DNA of 64,000 nucleotides from Aureispira anguillae. Lineage in GTDB: Bacteria; Bacteroidota; Bacteroidia; Chitinophagales; Saprospiraceae. The notes beneath the pieces are model-generated. The model was not told the DNA's origin, made no database searches, and saw only the letters and a program-made list of their open reading frames with translations. The stretch spans positions 3,591,716 through 3,655,715 of the forward strand of contig NZ_AP026867.1 in assembly GCF_026000115.1 (NCBI RefSeq), in the 5' to 3' direction. Each line of letters begins with the position of its first letter. The stretch's first letter is position 1. Shown one piece after another: positions 1-8,918 of this stretch. Position numbers and translations under genes: made by a program.

Positions 1-836
1 CCTACCGCAGACAAAGCTCCAGGCATATAGTCAATTGGTTCTGGATTTTGTATGATATTAACCACCTCTCTTGGAGTGCTAGTAGTACTTGGTCGTGTAG
101 ATGTTGTTCTAGGTCGTGTTGTAGATGCTGTTGTGCTCGGTCTAATGGATGAACTAGTTGGAGCACTCGATGTTGTCGGTCGTGTTGATGAGTTTGTACT
201 TGCCAAGGTAGCCTCCTCTGATACCTTTGGTTTGATGTAATTAAACGATTTTTCAAATCGATTTACTACAGCCAACATATTTTCAGACTTTCCTAATAGA
301 GGGTTTTCTTTGGTTTTGATCATAATATCAAAACAGTTGAATTTGTCTTGATCCAAATGCCCATCCTTTCCTTCTATTAGGTCTAACATACGAATATACC
401 TAGGAATACGAACAAAATGAACTTGACAAGTTACAACATCCCCTCTTTTTAGATCATAGCTGATTTCGGGCACATTGGTTAATGAGCTTCGTTTTACTTC
501 ATTATTGATGGCAATATTAGCAACTTCTAGCTGCTTAAACTGAATTTCCAGTCCTCTCATACGAGGAGGAGTACGCAAATACCAAGAATTAGGATGATTT
601 CCATTGTAAAAAGTAGCTGATCCAGATTCCTGAACAACATAACGAAAATGAATAATCGTTCTCTTTTCTTGATATTCTATTTTATCAATTTGATAATGGG
701 ATTTAAACTTTCTGTACTTTGGGAGATAATCAAAAAAACTACTAATAGCACTAACTGTTTCTATTCCACTGAACAAAAACAACAGTAGGAACATTGTAAT
801 TTTGGGGAGATGATTTGTAAAAAACAAAATTCTCAT
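1..836 (-). CDS. Partial secreted protein with Ser/Thr-rich linker
   Basis: The reading frame starts at an ATG complementary to 834-836 and stays open to the left edge, so the C-terminus is missing. The first ~30 residues form a basic start plus hydrophobic segment (MFLLLFLFSG) ending near VSA, which looks like a Sec signal peptide. A folded region follows (about residues 35-200, with the phrases RTPPRMRGLEIQF and FNCFDIMIK), then a Thr/Ser/Pro/Arg-rich stretch typical of a flexible linker between exported domains. I do not recognise the folded domain; a C-terminal envelope or adhesion domain beyond the edge is possible but unseen. Confidence 0.75.
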   Translation of the reverse strand, partial: MRILFFTNHLPKITMFLLLFLFSGIETVSAISSFFDYLPKYRKFKSHYQIDKIEYQEKRTIIHFRYVVQESGSATFYNGNHPNSWYLRTPPRMRGLEIQFKQLEVANIAINNEVKRSSLTNVPEISYDLKRGDVVTCQVHFVRIPRYIRMLDLIEGKDGHLDQDKFNCFDIMIKTKENPLLGKSENMLAVVNRFEKSFNYIKPKVSEEATLASTNSSTRPTTSSAPTSSSIRPSTTASTTRPRTTSTRPSTTSTPREVVNIIQNPEPIDYMPGALSAV

Positions 837-1023
837 CGTTAGTAAAGTTTATATTCTAGTTTAAATGTGGTTATAGTGGCCTTAGCTACCTTTTATATGC
901 GATTTTTTTAAGTTTTGTTACAAAAAAGAGATAAAAAGTTATTGTCAGCATAAAAATAGCAAAAAAACAAATGTATCCTAAAAATATCTCAATTTTACAT
1001 ACGAACTTATCCTATATTTATTA

Positions 1024-1689
1024 TCATTCTCGATTCAACAGCATCATATTTCCATCCAAAGATAAAGCAACTGCGCCTTTAAATACTTGTTTGAATCTCG
1101 TTTCAAAAAAATGTTCTGTCTTAACTTTTAATAGATCATTATAGGTCAACTGGTTATACATTAGCAAAGCATTGGGTCTTAATACTTCTTTGATATCTTC
1201 TAAAAATTCTATCGACTCAAAAGCAGAGGGAATTTGGTCGTCGATAAAAATATCAATTGCTACTAAATCAAATGTTTTAGAACATGATTTAACATAACTT
1301 AAGGCATCTTCACAAACAACTGAGTAGGAAGATGATAGTCGTTCTAAGGTATACTTCTTAGCTAAATTTACAATTTTTTGATCAATTTCTACTAACGTAT
1401 AATTATATTTTTTTTTAAATTTTTTTTCTAGTAAAAAAGGAATAGACCCTAAGCCCAGTCCTAGCACCAAGACATCGTTTATTTTATATCGTTCTAGATC
1501 AACTTGTTGAAAACTTTTTCGAAAATTAACATATAAGTCGTCATAAGAATAAACAGCATTTTTAGTACAGAGGGCGTATCTACCTTTTCGGCAAATCACT
1601 TCTAGCTTTCCACTATAATCACTATCCGTCTCTTCCAACTGAATATCAAACCAATAACTCCCCAACTTAGTCCAAAAAGAAGGCTCCAT
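1024..1689 (-). CDS. Spermidine-synthase-like class I methyltransferase
   Basis: 221 residues. The SAM-binding motif I reads VLVLGLGLGSIPFLL, followed by an acidic motif (TLVEID) for the ribose hydroxyls and a later DLVAIDIF strand, the order of Rossmann methyltransferases of the polyamine synthase family. It is shorter than a true spermidine synthase (~280 residues), and I do not see the full GGGDG signature, so the substrate is uncertain; cytosolic. It ends 5 bases from the gene downstream of it on neither strand conflict: 1695 begins the next minus-strand gene, so the two are probably co-transcribed. Confidence 0.75.
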   Translation of the reverse strand: MEPSFWTKLGSYWFDIQLEETDSDYSGKLEVICRKGRYALCTKNAVYSYDDLYVNFRKSFQQVDLERYKINDVLVLGLGLGSIPFLLEKKFKKKYNYTLVEIDQKIVNLAKKYTLERLSSSYSVVCEDALSYVKSCSKTFDLVAIDIFIDDQIPSAFESIEFLEDIKEVLRPNALLMYNQLTYNDLLKVKTEHFFETRFKQVFKGAVALSLDGNMMLLNRE

Positions 1690-1694
1690 ATTTA

Positions 1695-2894
1695 TTAATA
1701 AGTTCGATGATGATCCGTTTCTGCAAAAATATGCTTTAATATATCTTCTTCTATTTCATCCAATACTTTTCCTCTACGAGCCATAACCCGTTTAGCCGTT
1801 TCGAGCACCTTGTCCATTTTGTACGTAACAAAGCCTTTGCTACTCCCCCAAGAAAAGGAAGGAATAAATTTTCGAGGAAAATCGCCACCAAAGATATTGC
1901 TTGAAACTCCGACTACTGTTCCAGTATTAAACATCGTATTGATACCCGCCTTAGAATGATCGCCCATAATTAGACCGCAAAACTGCAACCCTGTTCGATA
2001 AAACGAAGCAGATTGATAATCCCAAACCCGTACTTCACCATAGTTGTTTTTCAGATTAGAATTATTAGTATCGGCTCCTAAATTACACCACTCTCCGATT
2101 ATAGAATTCCCCAAAAAACCATCGTGTCCTTTATTGGAATACCCGATAAGAATAGAATTATTGATCTCACCGCCAACTTTAGAATAAGGTCCAATGGTGG
2201 TTGCTCCATAGATTTTAGCAGCCATTTTGGTCGTTGCCCCTTCACACAAAGCAAAACCTCCACGTATAATAGTCCCTTCCATAACGGTTGCATTTTTACC
2301 AATATAAATCGGTCCATTCTCTACATTCAGTATCGCACATTCCACCCATGCTCCTTCTTCCAAAAAAACCTTAGCAGGATCACCAATAACGGTATTGGTT
2401 GCACTTAGAGGTTGAGACATTCGCCCATTGGTTAAGGCATAAAAATCTGCTTCCAAGGCGGCGGCATTCTGCTGGAACAAATCCCAAGGATAATCAATGT
2501 GAATAAGTTCTAAGTTGGTTTCTATAACGGTAGGAATTTCTTGCTCTCCGCTCAAAAAATCTTTAGCAGTAGCCTGAGTTGTTTTAAGAACAATGGCCTT
2601 TCCATCTTTTGTCAATAAGGTATTGGCAGGCAATTCGTGCAAGATATACTCACAGAGTTCTTTAGTTGGTAAAATTGCTCCATTAACAAGAATATTGAGC
2701 GCCTCAAACTCTACGGGGTACTTGGCAGAAAGGTATCGAGTGGTAAAATAAGAGGCCTTCATCCCCAACATATTTTCCCACTTCTCTCGAATTTTGAGAA
2801 TCCCTACTCGAAGCTCCCCTACAGGGCGAGTGAAAGTCAATGGTTTTAATTGTTCTCGATTGTTATCAAATAAAATAAGACTTATACCAGCCAT
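1695..2894 (-). CDS. GlmU-like sugar nucleotidyltransferase, alternative Bacteroidota type
   Basis: The protein has an N-terminal nucleotidyltransferase-like start (ILFDNNREQLKPLTFTRPVGELRVGI) and a C-terminal left-handed beta-helix of hexapeptide repeats (AKVFLEEGAWVECAILN, TIGPYSKVGGEINN, NSIIGEWCNLGAD). This is the layout of the Bacteroidota family of GlmU-related proteins thought to act on sugar nucleotides for envelope synthesis. I chose the ATG at 2894 (MAGISLILFD), which matches the family start, over the longer reading from 2948. About 399 residues, cytosolic. The acetyltransferase substrate cannot be read from the sequence. Confidence 0.85.
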   Translation of the reverse strand: MAGISLILFDNNREQLKPLTFTRPVGELRVGILKIREKWENMLGMKASYFTTRYLSAKYPVEFEALNILVNGAILPTKELCEYILHELPANTLLTKDGKAIVLKTTQATAKDFLSGEQEIPTVIETNLELIHIDYPWDLFQQNAAALEADFYALTNGRMSQPLSATNTVIGDPAKVFLEEGAWVECAILNVENGPIYIGKNATVMEGTIIRGGFALCEGATTKMAAKIYGATTIGPYSKVGGEINNSILIGYSNKGHDGFLGNSIIGEWCNLGADTNNSNLKNNYGEVRVWDYQSASFYRTGLQFCGLIMGDHSKAGINTMFNTGTVVGVSSNIFGGDFPRKFIPSFSWGSSKGFVTYKMDKVLETAKRVMARRGKVLDEIEEDILKHIFAETDHHRTY

Positions 2895-2985
2895 GCCAAA
2901 AGGTGTGTTTAAATTGATAGAAACATTGATAGAAGCCCTAATGTACAAAATTTATCATAAACTAAAAACCTCTATACTTACAGAA

Positions 2986-3705
2986 CTAAAATACATAATT
3001 TATCATCACAAGGTAATGTATAAAACAACCTCCCATTACAAACAAATGCCATATAAGATGAGCATAAGGAACCCTCCCTTCTGATTTATAAAAAAAGATG
3101 CCAAACATATATACTAAGCCTCCAACAATTAACCAATTAAATCCTGTTGCAGGCAATGTATTATAAATATAATCTCCTTGAATTACACCAATCCAAGCCA
3201 TTACAACAAATAAAAGAATAAAGAACCAATCGTATTGCCCTGTAAATTTAATCTTTAGCAAGACTCCTACCATGGCAACAGACCATTGCAAAAGCAACAA
3301 AGACCACCCTGTCGTTCCTCCAACAGTCAATAGCAATAAAGGCGTATAATTTCCTGCAATAAACAAAAAGATCGCACAATGGTCCATTATTCTTAATCTC
3401 TTTTTGAGCAATGGCGCTGAAGAGCCATGATATAAAGCTGAGGCAGTAAATAAAATTACCAAACTAAGCCCATATACAATAGCTGAGGTTAGTGCATATT
3501 CCTCGTTGCTATTGGTACCAAGATAAATTAAATAAATAAAGCCTATCACAGAAACCATCGCAAACAAACCATGCGACCAAGTATTTAATAGTTCTTCTCT
3601 GTAAGTTCGAATGGGTAAATCTGAAAAAAAACCACCCAACTCCGTTTCTAGTCTATTGCTTATATCATTAGATTCCCAATCATTTAGTTCCTTCAGTTTA
3701 TCCAT
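2986..3705 (-). CDS. Hemolysin III family (PAQR-like) membrane protein
   Basis: 239 residues with about seven hydrophobic helices. The family hallmarks are visible: EELLNTWSHGL at the first helix, a Ser and His in ASALYHGS, and LRIMDHCAIFLFIAGNYTP, plus His residues near the C-terminus (HLIWHLFVMGG) that would complete the metal site of PAQR-type hydrolases. It resides in the inner membrane; true cytolysin activity is not implied for most members. It stands alone, 92 bases from the preceding gene. Confidence 0.9.
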   Translation of the reverse strand: MDKLKELNDWESNDISNRLETELGGFFSDLPIRTYREELLNTWSHGLFAMVSVIGFIYLIYLGTNSNEEYALTSAIVYGLSLVILFTASALYHGSSAPLLKKRLRIMDHCAIFLFIAGNYTPLLLLTVGGTTGWSLLLLQWSVAMVGVLLKIKFTGQYDWFFILLFVVMAWIGVIQGDYIYNTLPATGFNWLIVGGLVYMFGIFFYKSEGRVPYAHLIWHLFVMGGCFIHYLVMINYVF

Positions 3706-3903
3706 AATCGATTCGTTTTAAATTTGGCTGCCTAAAACACCTATACGCAACAATAAAAAAGTAAAAATTCTCTTCTATTGGTCTTAAACTCCGTTTACTT
3801 ATGCGATTACTGCGTAGTTGGTACAAAAACCTATTGTAATACTTCGTACCTTTTAATACAAATACTACACCTATTTATTTTTTATAGTATTTATAAAATA
3901 AAA

Positions 3904-3938
3904 AAAGTCTTTCTGAAAAGATCCAGAAAGACTTTAGA
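3904..3938 (-). terminator. Rho-independent terminator of tRNA-Gly
   Basis: A 12-bp perfect inverted repeat (AAAGTCTTTCTG at 3904-3915 and its complement at 3924-3935) with an 8-base loop lies directly after the 3' end of tRNA-Gly on the minus strand and is followed on that strand by a run of T. Confidence 0.85.
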
Positions 3939-4010
3939 GCGAAAAACGAGATTCGAACTCGCGACCCCAACCTTGGCAAGGTTGTGCTCTACCAGCTGAG
4001 CTATTTTCGC
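3938..4010 (-). tRNA. tRNA-Gly(GCC)
   Basis: The minus strand reads a full cloverleaf of 73 bases: acceptor GCGAAAA / TTTTCGC, D-arm AGCTCAGCTGGTAGAGC, anticodon loop TTGCCAA giving GCC, and T-arm with GTTCGAATC. The discriminator base is T, as usual for bacterial tRNA-Gly. CCA is not encoded. Confidence 0.95.
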
Positions 4011-4054
4011 TTATTTATTTAACAAACAACTTGTATGCTTGTTCCTTGTGGGTA

Positions 4055-4086
4055 CAAAGATAGAACAGTTTTTTAAAAATGCAAAA
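4055..4086 (-). promoter_or_regulatory. Bacteroidota-type promoter of tRNA-Gly
   Basis: On the minus strand TTTTGC (4081-4086) is followed after 18 bases by TATCTTTG (4055-4062), a perfect match to the -33 / -7 consensus of the Bacteroidota primary sigma factor, 45 bases upstream of tRNA-Gly. The rest of the gene-free stretch 4011-4323 is A/T-rich with homopolymer runs and shows no gene I can support. Confidence 0.75.
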
Positions 4087-4323
4087 AAAACAATTGGCTT
4101 TTTTAAACTTTTTTTCTTGATTTTATCATCAATTGGCGTTATTTTTTTCTGAATCAACAACTTAGTACAACAAAAAAAAATCAAAAAAAAATTCATTTTA
4201 TTTTTACAACGATGCTTTCTGTGATTGCCAATTAAGAAATGTGTTGTATTCATAATTTGAAACGGTGTAGAAATCTTTATCCCTCCTTCCAATTATCAAT
4301 ACAACACAAGCCTGCAATTGCTA

Positions 4324-4848
4324 TTATTTCTTTTTGCCAACTTGCAACACATCGCCACAATTGCTGCATTTGTGCAAAGCCTCATTGCCATTAAACTTAG
4401 CAAATGTTTCTGGCAACTGCTTTTCAATATTAGTTAATTTAAAATAATCTTCGTGTAGTTGATGATTGCAACTTTCGCAATACCATTGAAAACCATCTGT
4501 ATGTTGCTCTACATCACGAACATGTTCAATAACCAACCCAATTGTTCCTTCTGGTCGCTGAGGTGAATGGGGTACTTTTGCAGGCAATACAAAAATTTCT
4601 CCTTCTTTGATGGGAATATCCTTTGGCTCTCCATTATCAATAATCTTAAGCACCATATCGCCCTTCAATTGCATAAAAAATTCTGGTGTTTCATTATAAT
4701 GATAATCTTTTCGCAAATTAGGCCCACCAATGACCATTACAATATACTCAGAACCAGGAAATACTTCTTTATTACAAACAGGAGGCTTTAAATTATCTTT
4801 GTTTTCTTCTACCCAATTCATTAGGTTAACTACATTAAATGCTTTCAT
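4324..4848 (-). CDS. nbaC: 3-hydroxyanthranilate 3,4-dioxygenase
   Basis: This 174-residue cupin opens the ring of 3-hydroxyanthranilate to 2-amino-3-carboxymuconate semialdehyde in kynurenine-type tryptophan breakdown. The iron ligands His50, Glu56 and His94 and the substrate residues Arg46 and Arg98 are in their family positions (GPNLRKDYHYNETPEF; VPHSPQR). The C-terminal rubredoxin-like metal site is complete: Cys124-x2-Cys127 and Cys161-x2-Cys164. The gene lies near the RidA and aldehyde dehydrogenase genes (5161-7154) that could act in the same path, but a kynureninase, kynurenine monooxygenase or ACMS decarboxylase is not in the window. Confidence 0.93.
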   Translation of the reverse strand: MKAFNVVNLMNWVEENKDNLKPPVCNKEVFPGSEYIVMVIGGPNLRKDYHYNETPEFFMQLKGDMVLKIIDNGEPKDIPIKEGEIFVLPAKVPHSPQRPEGTIGLVIEHVRDVEQHTDGFQWYCESCNHQLHEDYFKLTNIEKQLPETFAKFNGNEALHKCSNCGDVLQVGKKK

Positions 4849-4947
4849 TTTGATTTGAAGTTTTAATAATGTTCGTTCTTTGACAAATTGCGTGGAAATG
4901 TTAATTAATGGTCTTAATTATGCCGTTTGGGTATTAGATTTTAGAAA

Positions 4948-5018
4948 TTAGATCGCTTCGCTTTTAGACTATATAGGCATGAATTGCAGCTATATAGTCT
5001 AAAAGCGAAGCGATCTAA
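4948..5018. repeat. Perfect 28-bp inverted repeat, TTAGATCGCTTCGC family
   Basis: The arms 4948-4975 and 4991-5018 are exact reverse complements around a 15-base loop, and each carries TTAGATCGCTTCGC at its outer end. The hairpin sits alone in the 312-base gap 4849-5160 between the dioxygenase and RidA genes and has no T-run, so it is not a classical terminator. Related hairpins occur inside both integrated elements (28729-28851, 34816-34899, 59567-59650). The rest of the gap shows nothing else clear. Confidence 0.85.
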
Positions 5019-5160
5019 CAACGTGGTCTAAGCTGTAATATCCCCAAATAGAATAATATCACAATTAGTAGCACACAATTTGTCAAAGAACCATAATGTT
5101 TTTGATCAATTAAGTAAACCATTAAGTACCCAGTATTAGCCCTAGCTACTTAATTCACAC

Positions 5161-5586
5161 CTAGTCTATGGTAGCAATAACTTTTAGTTCTATACCAATA
5201 GGTGTAGGTAGGCAGTTGATTTCACAAGTCGTTCTGCAAGGTTGATTATCCTTAAAATACTCTGCATAGAGTTTGTTGTAGATTTTAAAGTCATCTTTCA
5301 TATTGGTCAAAAAGACCGTCACATCAACGATATTTTCCCAACTAGAACCACAATCCTCTACAATATAACGAATATTATCAAATACAGCACGACACTGTAC
5401 TTCAATATCATAGGAAACAATATTTCCTTGGTCATCTAATTCCACTCCAGGAATATCCTTAGAACCTAGTTTTCTTGGTCCTACACCAGACAAAAACAAA
5501 AGGTTTCCGACCTTTCGAGCATGAGGGTAAGCGCCAACTGCCTTGGGCGCTCTATCAGAATACAATAATTCTTCTTTTGGAATCAT
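5161..5586 (-). CDS. RidA family protein, probable 2-aminomuconate deaminase
   Basis: 141 residues of the RidA/YjgF/UK114 family: APKAVGAYPHARKVGNLLFLSG at the N-terminus, the conserved Arg in QPCRTTCEI and the closing LPTPIGIELKVIATID. The family hydrolyses enamines and imines. Because it sits between the hydroxyanthranilate dioxygenase and a 2-aminomuconate-semialdehyde-type dehydrogenase, and RidA-type 2-aminomuconate deaminases are known from this pathway, I infer that role; a general RidA housekeeping function is the alternative. Confidence 0.8.
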   Translation of the reverse strand: MIPKEELLYSDRAPKAVGAYPHARKVGNLLFLSGVGPRKLGSKDIPGVELDDQGNIVSYDIEVQCRAVFDNIRYIVEDCGSSWENIVDVTVFLTNMKDDFKIYNKLYAEYFKDNQPCRTTCEINCLPTPIGIELKVIATID

Positions 5587-5711
5587 AGTTTAGTAATTAA
5601 GCACATTCCATGATAAGCAATCCTCTTATCAAGGAACAATTAAGTAATTGTTCACAATAATTTACAGGAAAAAATATAGGTTATTTTTTCCACAAAACAA
5701 TCCAAACCTTT

Positions 5712-7154
5712 TTAGTATTGGATACAAACATTCTTAGGTTCAGTAAAAAAGTCCAAAGCATGGAACCCTCCTTCACGCCCAACCCCAGAAGCTTTAACTC
5801 CGCCAAAAGGCGTTCTTAAGTCACGCAATAGCCAACAATTCACCCAAACAATCCCAGCATGTATTTGCTGTGCCATTTTAGTTGCTCGACTAACATTGCT
5901 AGTCCACAACGTAGCAGCCAAACCATATTGGACACTATTAGCATAGCCCAACACTTCTTCTTCTGTATCAAATGGCATAATCGTCACTACAGGTCCAAAA
6001 ATTTCTTCTTGGTTCGTTCTACAATTATAATCCAAGCCCTCAATAATGGTTGGAGCTATAAAATAGCCCTCTTGACAACGCCCCTCCAATTGCAAAGCAT
6101 TGCCCCCTGCCAGCACAGAGCCACCTTCTTCTTTTGCTAGCTTAATATAAGACAAAACTTTCTCTTGATGAGCTTTAGAAACCACCGCCCCCATTTTGCT
6201 ATCCTCCTGATTAGGATCCCCCACCACAAGGTTTTTAGTTCTAGCGACAAAATCTTTTTTGAATCGTTCATAAATTGGACGCTCTACAAAAATACGAGAA
6301 CCACAAAGGCAAATTTGCCCTTGATTGGCAAAAGAAGAACGCATGGTAGTTGCCAACATCTTATCATAATCACAATCTGCGAAAATGATATTAGGATTTT
6401 TCCCGCCCAACTCCAAGGATAGTTTTTTGAATTTAGGGGCTGCAATTTTTGCAATGTGCGCCCCTGTTTGAGTTCCTCCAGTAAATGAAATTGCTTTTAC
6501 ATGGTCGTGCTCAACAATCGCATTCCCCGCAGAATGCCCTAAACCATGCACAATATTCAGAACACCTGCTGGCAAACCTGCTTCTATACAAAGTTCAGAC
6601 AACAAATAAGCCGTCATAGGAGTAACTTCTGACGGTTTAGCCACCACACAATTCCCTGCCGCCAAAGCAGGAGCTATTTTCCAACTAAACAAATACAAGG
6701 GTAAATTCCAAGGTGAAATACAGCCCACTACACCAATCGCATCTCGCAAGGTATAATTAATGGCCTGATTGGTCATGGCATGCGCTCCAGCAGCATAATG
6801 ATGAATTGCCGTAGCATAAAAATGAAAATTGCTTGCTGCCCGTGGAATATCAACCATCCTTGCCAACCAAAGCGGTTTTCCATTGTCCATAGATTCAGCC
6901 AAGGCTAAGCGTTCTAAGTTTTCTTCGATTAGCGTTGAAATGCGAAGTAAAATTTTAGAACGCTTGGCAATTGGAGTCGTAGACCAAGCTGGGAACGCCG
7001 CTTGAGCAGCTTGAACAGCGAGTGCAACATCCTCTGCTCCCGAATTGGGAATCAAAGAATACACCTGCCCTGTTGCAGGTTCAAAATTATCAATATATTC
7101 CTCTGAACAAGGAGGCATCAATTTACCATTAATATAGTTTTGTAGCTTTTGCAT
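5712..7154 (-). CDS. Aldehyde dehydrogenase, probable 2-aminomuconate-6-semialdehyde dehydrogenase
   Basis: 480-residue NAD(P)-dependent aldehyde dehydrogenase. Asn150 (SPWNLP), the NAD fold SFTGGTQTG (about 223-231), the general base Glu248 (SLELGG) and the nucleophile Cys282 (QGQICLC) are all present. Overall sequence style (MDNGKPLWLARMVDIPRA, HAMTNQAINYTLRDAIGVVG) is that of the ALDH8A1 / AmnC group that oxidises 2-aminomuconate semialdehyde. Its neighbours are a RidA deaminase (125 bases downstream) and hydroxyanthranilate dioxygenase, consistent with sequential steps. The next gap 7155-7481 shows no gene I can support. Confidence 0.85.
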   Translation of the reverse strand: MQKLQNYINGKLMPPCSEEYIDNFEPATGQVYSLIPNSGAEDVALAVQAAQAAFPAWSTTPIAKRSKILLRISTLIEENLERLALAESMDNGKPLWLARMVDIPRAASNFHFYATAIHHYAAGAHAMTNQAINYTLRDAIGVVGCISPWNLPLYLFSWKIAPALAAGNCVVAKPSEVTPMTAYLLSELCIEAGLPAGVLNIVHGLGHSAGNAIVEHDHVKAISFTGGTQTGAHIAKIAAPKFKKLSLELGGKNPNIIFADCDYDKMLATTMRSSFANQGQICLCGSRIFVERPIYERFKKDFVARTKNLVVGDPNQEDSKMGAVVSKAHQEKVLSYIKLAKEEGGSVLAGGNALQLEGRCQEGYFIAPTIIEGLDYNCRTNQEEIFGPVVTIMPFDTEEEVLGYANSVQYGLAATLWTSNVSRATKMAQQIHAGIVWVNCWLLRDLRTPFGGVKASGVGREGGFHALDFFTEPKNVCIQY

Positions 7155-7481
7155 GATATAGCATGATTAGAGGTTTGTTAGTCGATATTAGGGCTGCTAA
7201 AAATATAAATATTCTATCAAAACTTAACTTATCTACCCACATATCTCTCTTTTGCCAAGACCATGACCTCAAATTTTCACAACTCACCCCATTTACAAGC
7301 ACTTTAAAACAGGTGTATAAAAGACCAGCCACTCATTTTAATCGTTTGTTGATTTTTTGTCAAAAATGCAAAAACCATTAGCTATATCCAACTGACTATC
7401 AGCATGTTAACCAATTGGCAACTATAACAAACAAATTACTGATAATCAATCAAATATAATTCCCCAACGAACTAATGTCAT

Positions 7482-7967
7482 TTAGAGATAAGATTTAATC
7501 AATTTGTTTTGACGAAAGTGCAGCTCCAACAGCGCCTCTAAATACGTTTGATCGACCTTATCAAAGGAAGCCAGTTCTGTACTATCAATATCAAAAACTG
7601 CAATTAATTGCCCTTCATTATCCCAAACGGGCAAGACAATTTCTGAATTTGTTCGACTATCACAAGCAATGTGCGCAGGGTCGTCATGTACATTAGCCAC
7701 CACCTGAGTTTTTTCCGTTTGAGCAGCACGTCCACAAATGCCCTTGGAAAAAGGAATATGCAGACAGCCCAATGTTCCCTGATAGGGTCCTACCATCAAC
7801 TGTCCTTCATTAACACAATAAAAACCTACCCAATAATAATAGGGTAAATACTGCTTTAGGACGCAGTTTATGGTCGCCATTTTTAAAATCATATTGGTCT
7901 CCTCTTCCAAAATTGCATTGATTTCACGAACAGCTTGTTGATAAGCTTGATGTTTATCTATTGTCAT
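7482..7967 (-). CDS. msrC: Free methionine-(R)-sulfoxide reductase (GAF domain)
   Basis: 161-residue single GAF domain. The three redox cysteines of the fRMsr family are present at Cys68 (TLGCLHIP), Cys78 (GICGRA) and Cys102 (HIACDSRTNSEIV), with the conserved WVGFY and FDIDS motifs. It reduces free L-methionine-(R)-sulfoxide in the cytosol, thioredoxin-dependently in characterised members. It overlaps the upstream gene by 14 bases, which implies translational coupling. Confidence 0.9.
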   Translation of the reverse strand: MTIDKHQAYQQAVREINAILEEETNMILKMATINCVLKQYLPYYYWVGFYCVNEGQLMVGPYQGTLGCLHIPFSKGICGRAAQTEKTQVVANVHDDPAHIACDSRTNSEIVLPVWDNEGQLIAVFDIDSTELASFDKVDQTYLEALLELHFRQNKLIKSYL

Positions 7968-8832
7968 TTTTTATTTTACTTTTTTGAACCATTTCATTAA
8001 AAAAATCTACTAATCGATGGGTTCCATAAATTGGAGCAACATTATCTGCTGCCATAGCCGTTAAAAAGAACTCAATTGGTCCATAAGTTTTAGAAGACGT
8101 GAACCATCTCATTCCTACAATAATTGCTTTTCGAATCCAATCTGGCAAATGTACAATTTTAGATTTACTTGACCAGGCCTTCAAAGCCAATTCAGCCAAT
8201 TCATTTTGTGTCATTACATCAGGCCCTCCAATGATTAGTTCTTGCTTCTTTTGTCCAATTGCTTGTACACAAGCCTCTGCCAAATCAGCCCCATGGATAG
8301 GATTTAATTGGTAGTTCCCATCACCAAATAAATAAACCGTCCCTCTTTCTGCCATTTTCAAAAAATCTTTCATGTCCGAAAAAAAGCCATTGGGTCGAAC
8401 AATCACATATTCCAATCCCGATTCTTTTAAGGCATCAACAAAGCGCTCTTTGGCTTCAAAAATTTTCAAGTGACGATATTGATCTCCATTAATCGCAGAG
8501 ATGTAAATAAATTTCTGTACGCCTTCTTTTATTGCTTCCTCCAATAAATTCATATTAGCTTGGTAATCGACATCCATATAAGTAAGCCCATCTTTTTGCC
8601 GAGTAATCCCTACCGTGCTAATCACGACATCTATATTTTTACAAATACCTTTCAAGGTATTCTTTTGGGTAACCTGTGCTTCTTGTATCTCAACAATGGA
8701 TGCATCAAATTTCGCCTGACGTTGATTCCGAACAATTAATTTAGTGGTATATTTTTGCGCTACTAATTCCGCTGCTATATAACGCCCTAAATACCCTGTT
8801 GCTCCCGCCAATAAAACTCGCTCTGTTTTCAT
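7954..8832 (-). CDS. NAD(P)-binding NmrA/atypical SDR-like protein
   Basis: 292 residues. The N-terminal Rossmann motif is VLLAGATGYLGRYIAAEL, followed by NRQ/Arg positions suitable for NADPH, IDVVISTVGITRQ, and YISAINGDQYRHLKIFEAKERFV, which replaces the classical YxxxK by a Lys-only form as in NmrA-like and complex-I-type atypical SDRs. Function is not known; the C-terminal half (VGMRWFTSSKTYGPIEFF) resembles many bacterial 'NAD(P)H-binding' proteins. First gene of a two-gene unit with the methionine sulfoxide reductase. Confidence 0.8.
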   Translation of the reverse strand: MKTERVLLAGATGYLGRYIAAELVAQKYTTKLIVRNQRQAKFDASIVEIQEAQVTQKNTLKGICKNIDVVISTVGITRQKDGLTYMDVDYQANMNLLEEAIKEGVQKFIYISAINGDQYRHLKIFEAKERFVDALKESGLEYVIVRPNGFFSDMKDFLKMAERGTVYLFGDGNYQLNPIHGADLAEACVQAIGQKKQELIIGGPDVMTQNELAELALKAWSSKSKIVHLPDWIRKAIIVGMRWFTSSKTYGPIEFFLTAMAADNVAPIYGTHRLVDFFNEMVQKSKIKNDNR

Positions 8833-8918
8833 AAAAATCCTATTTGCTTATTCGTGTTATTTAATAATCACAAACCTATAGGATTCCTTCTTTACTTCAC
8901 TTGATCATCGTCAAGTAT

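Noticed and set aside
2-256. Gln/His/Leu-rich 84-residue reading frame on the minus strand, and a 62-residue frame on the plus strand
   Set aside because: Both are shadows of the Thr/Ser-rich linker of the real minus-strand gene 1-836, which runs off the left edge.
4011-4292. 93-residue frame on the minus strand
   Set aside because: It consists of homopolymer-driven Phe/Lys/Ile codons and covers the tRNA-Gly promoter; no family features.
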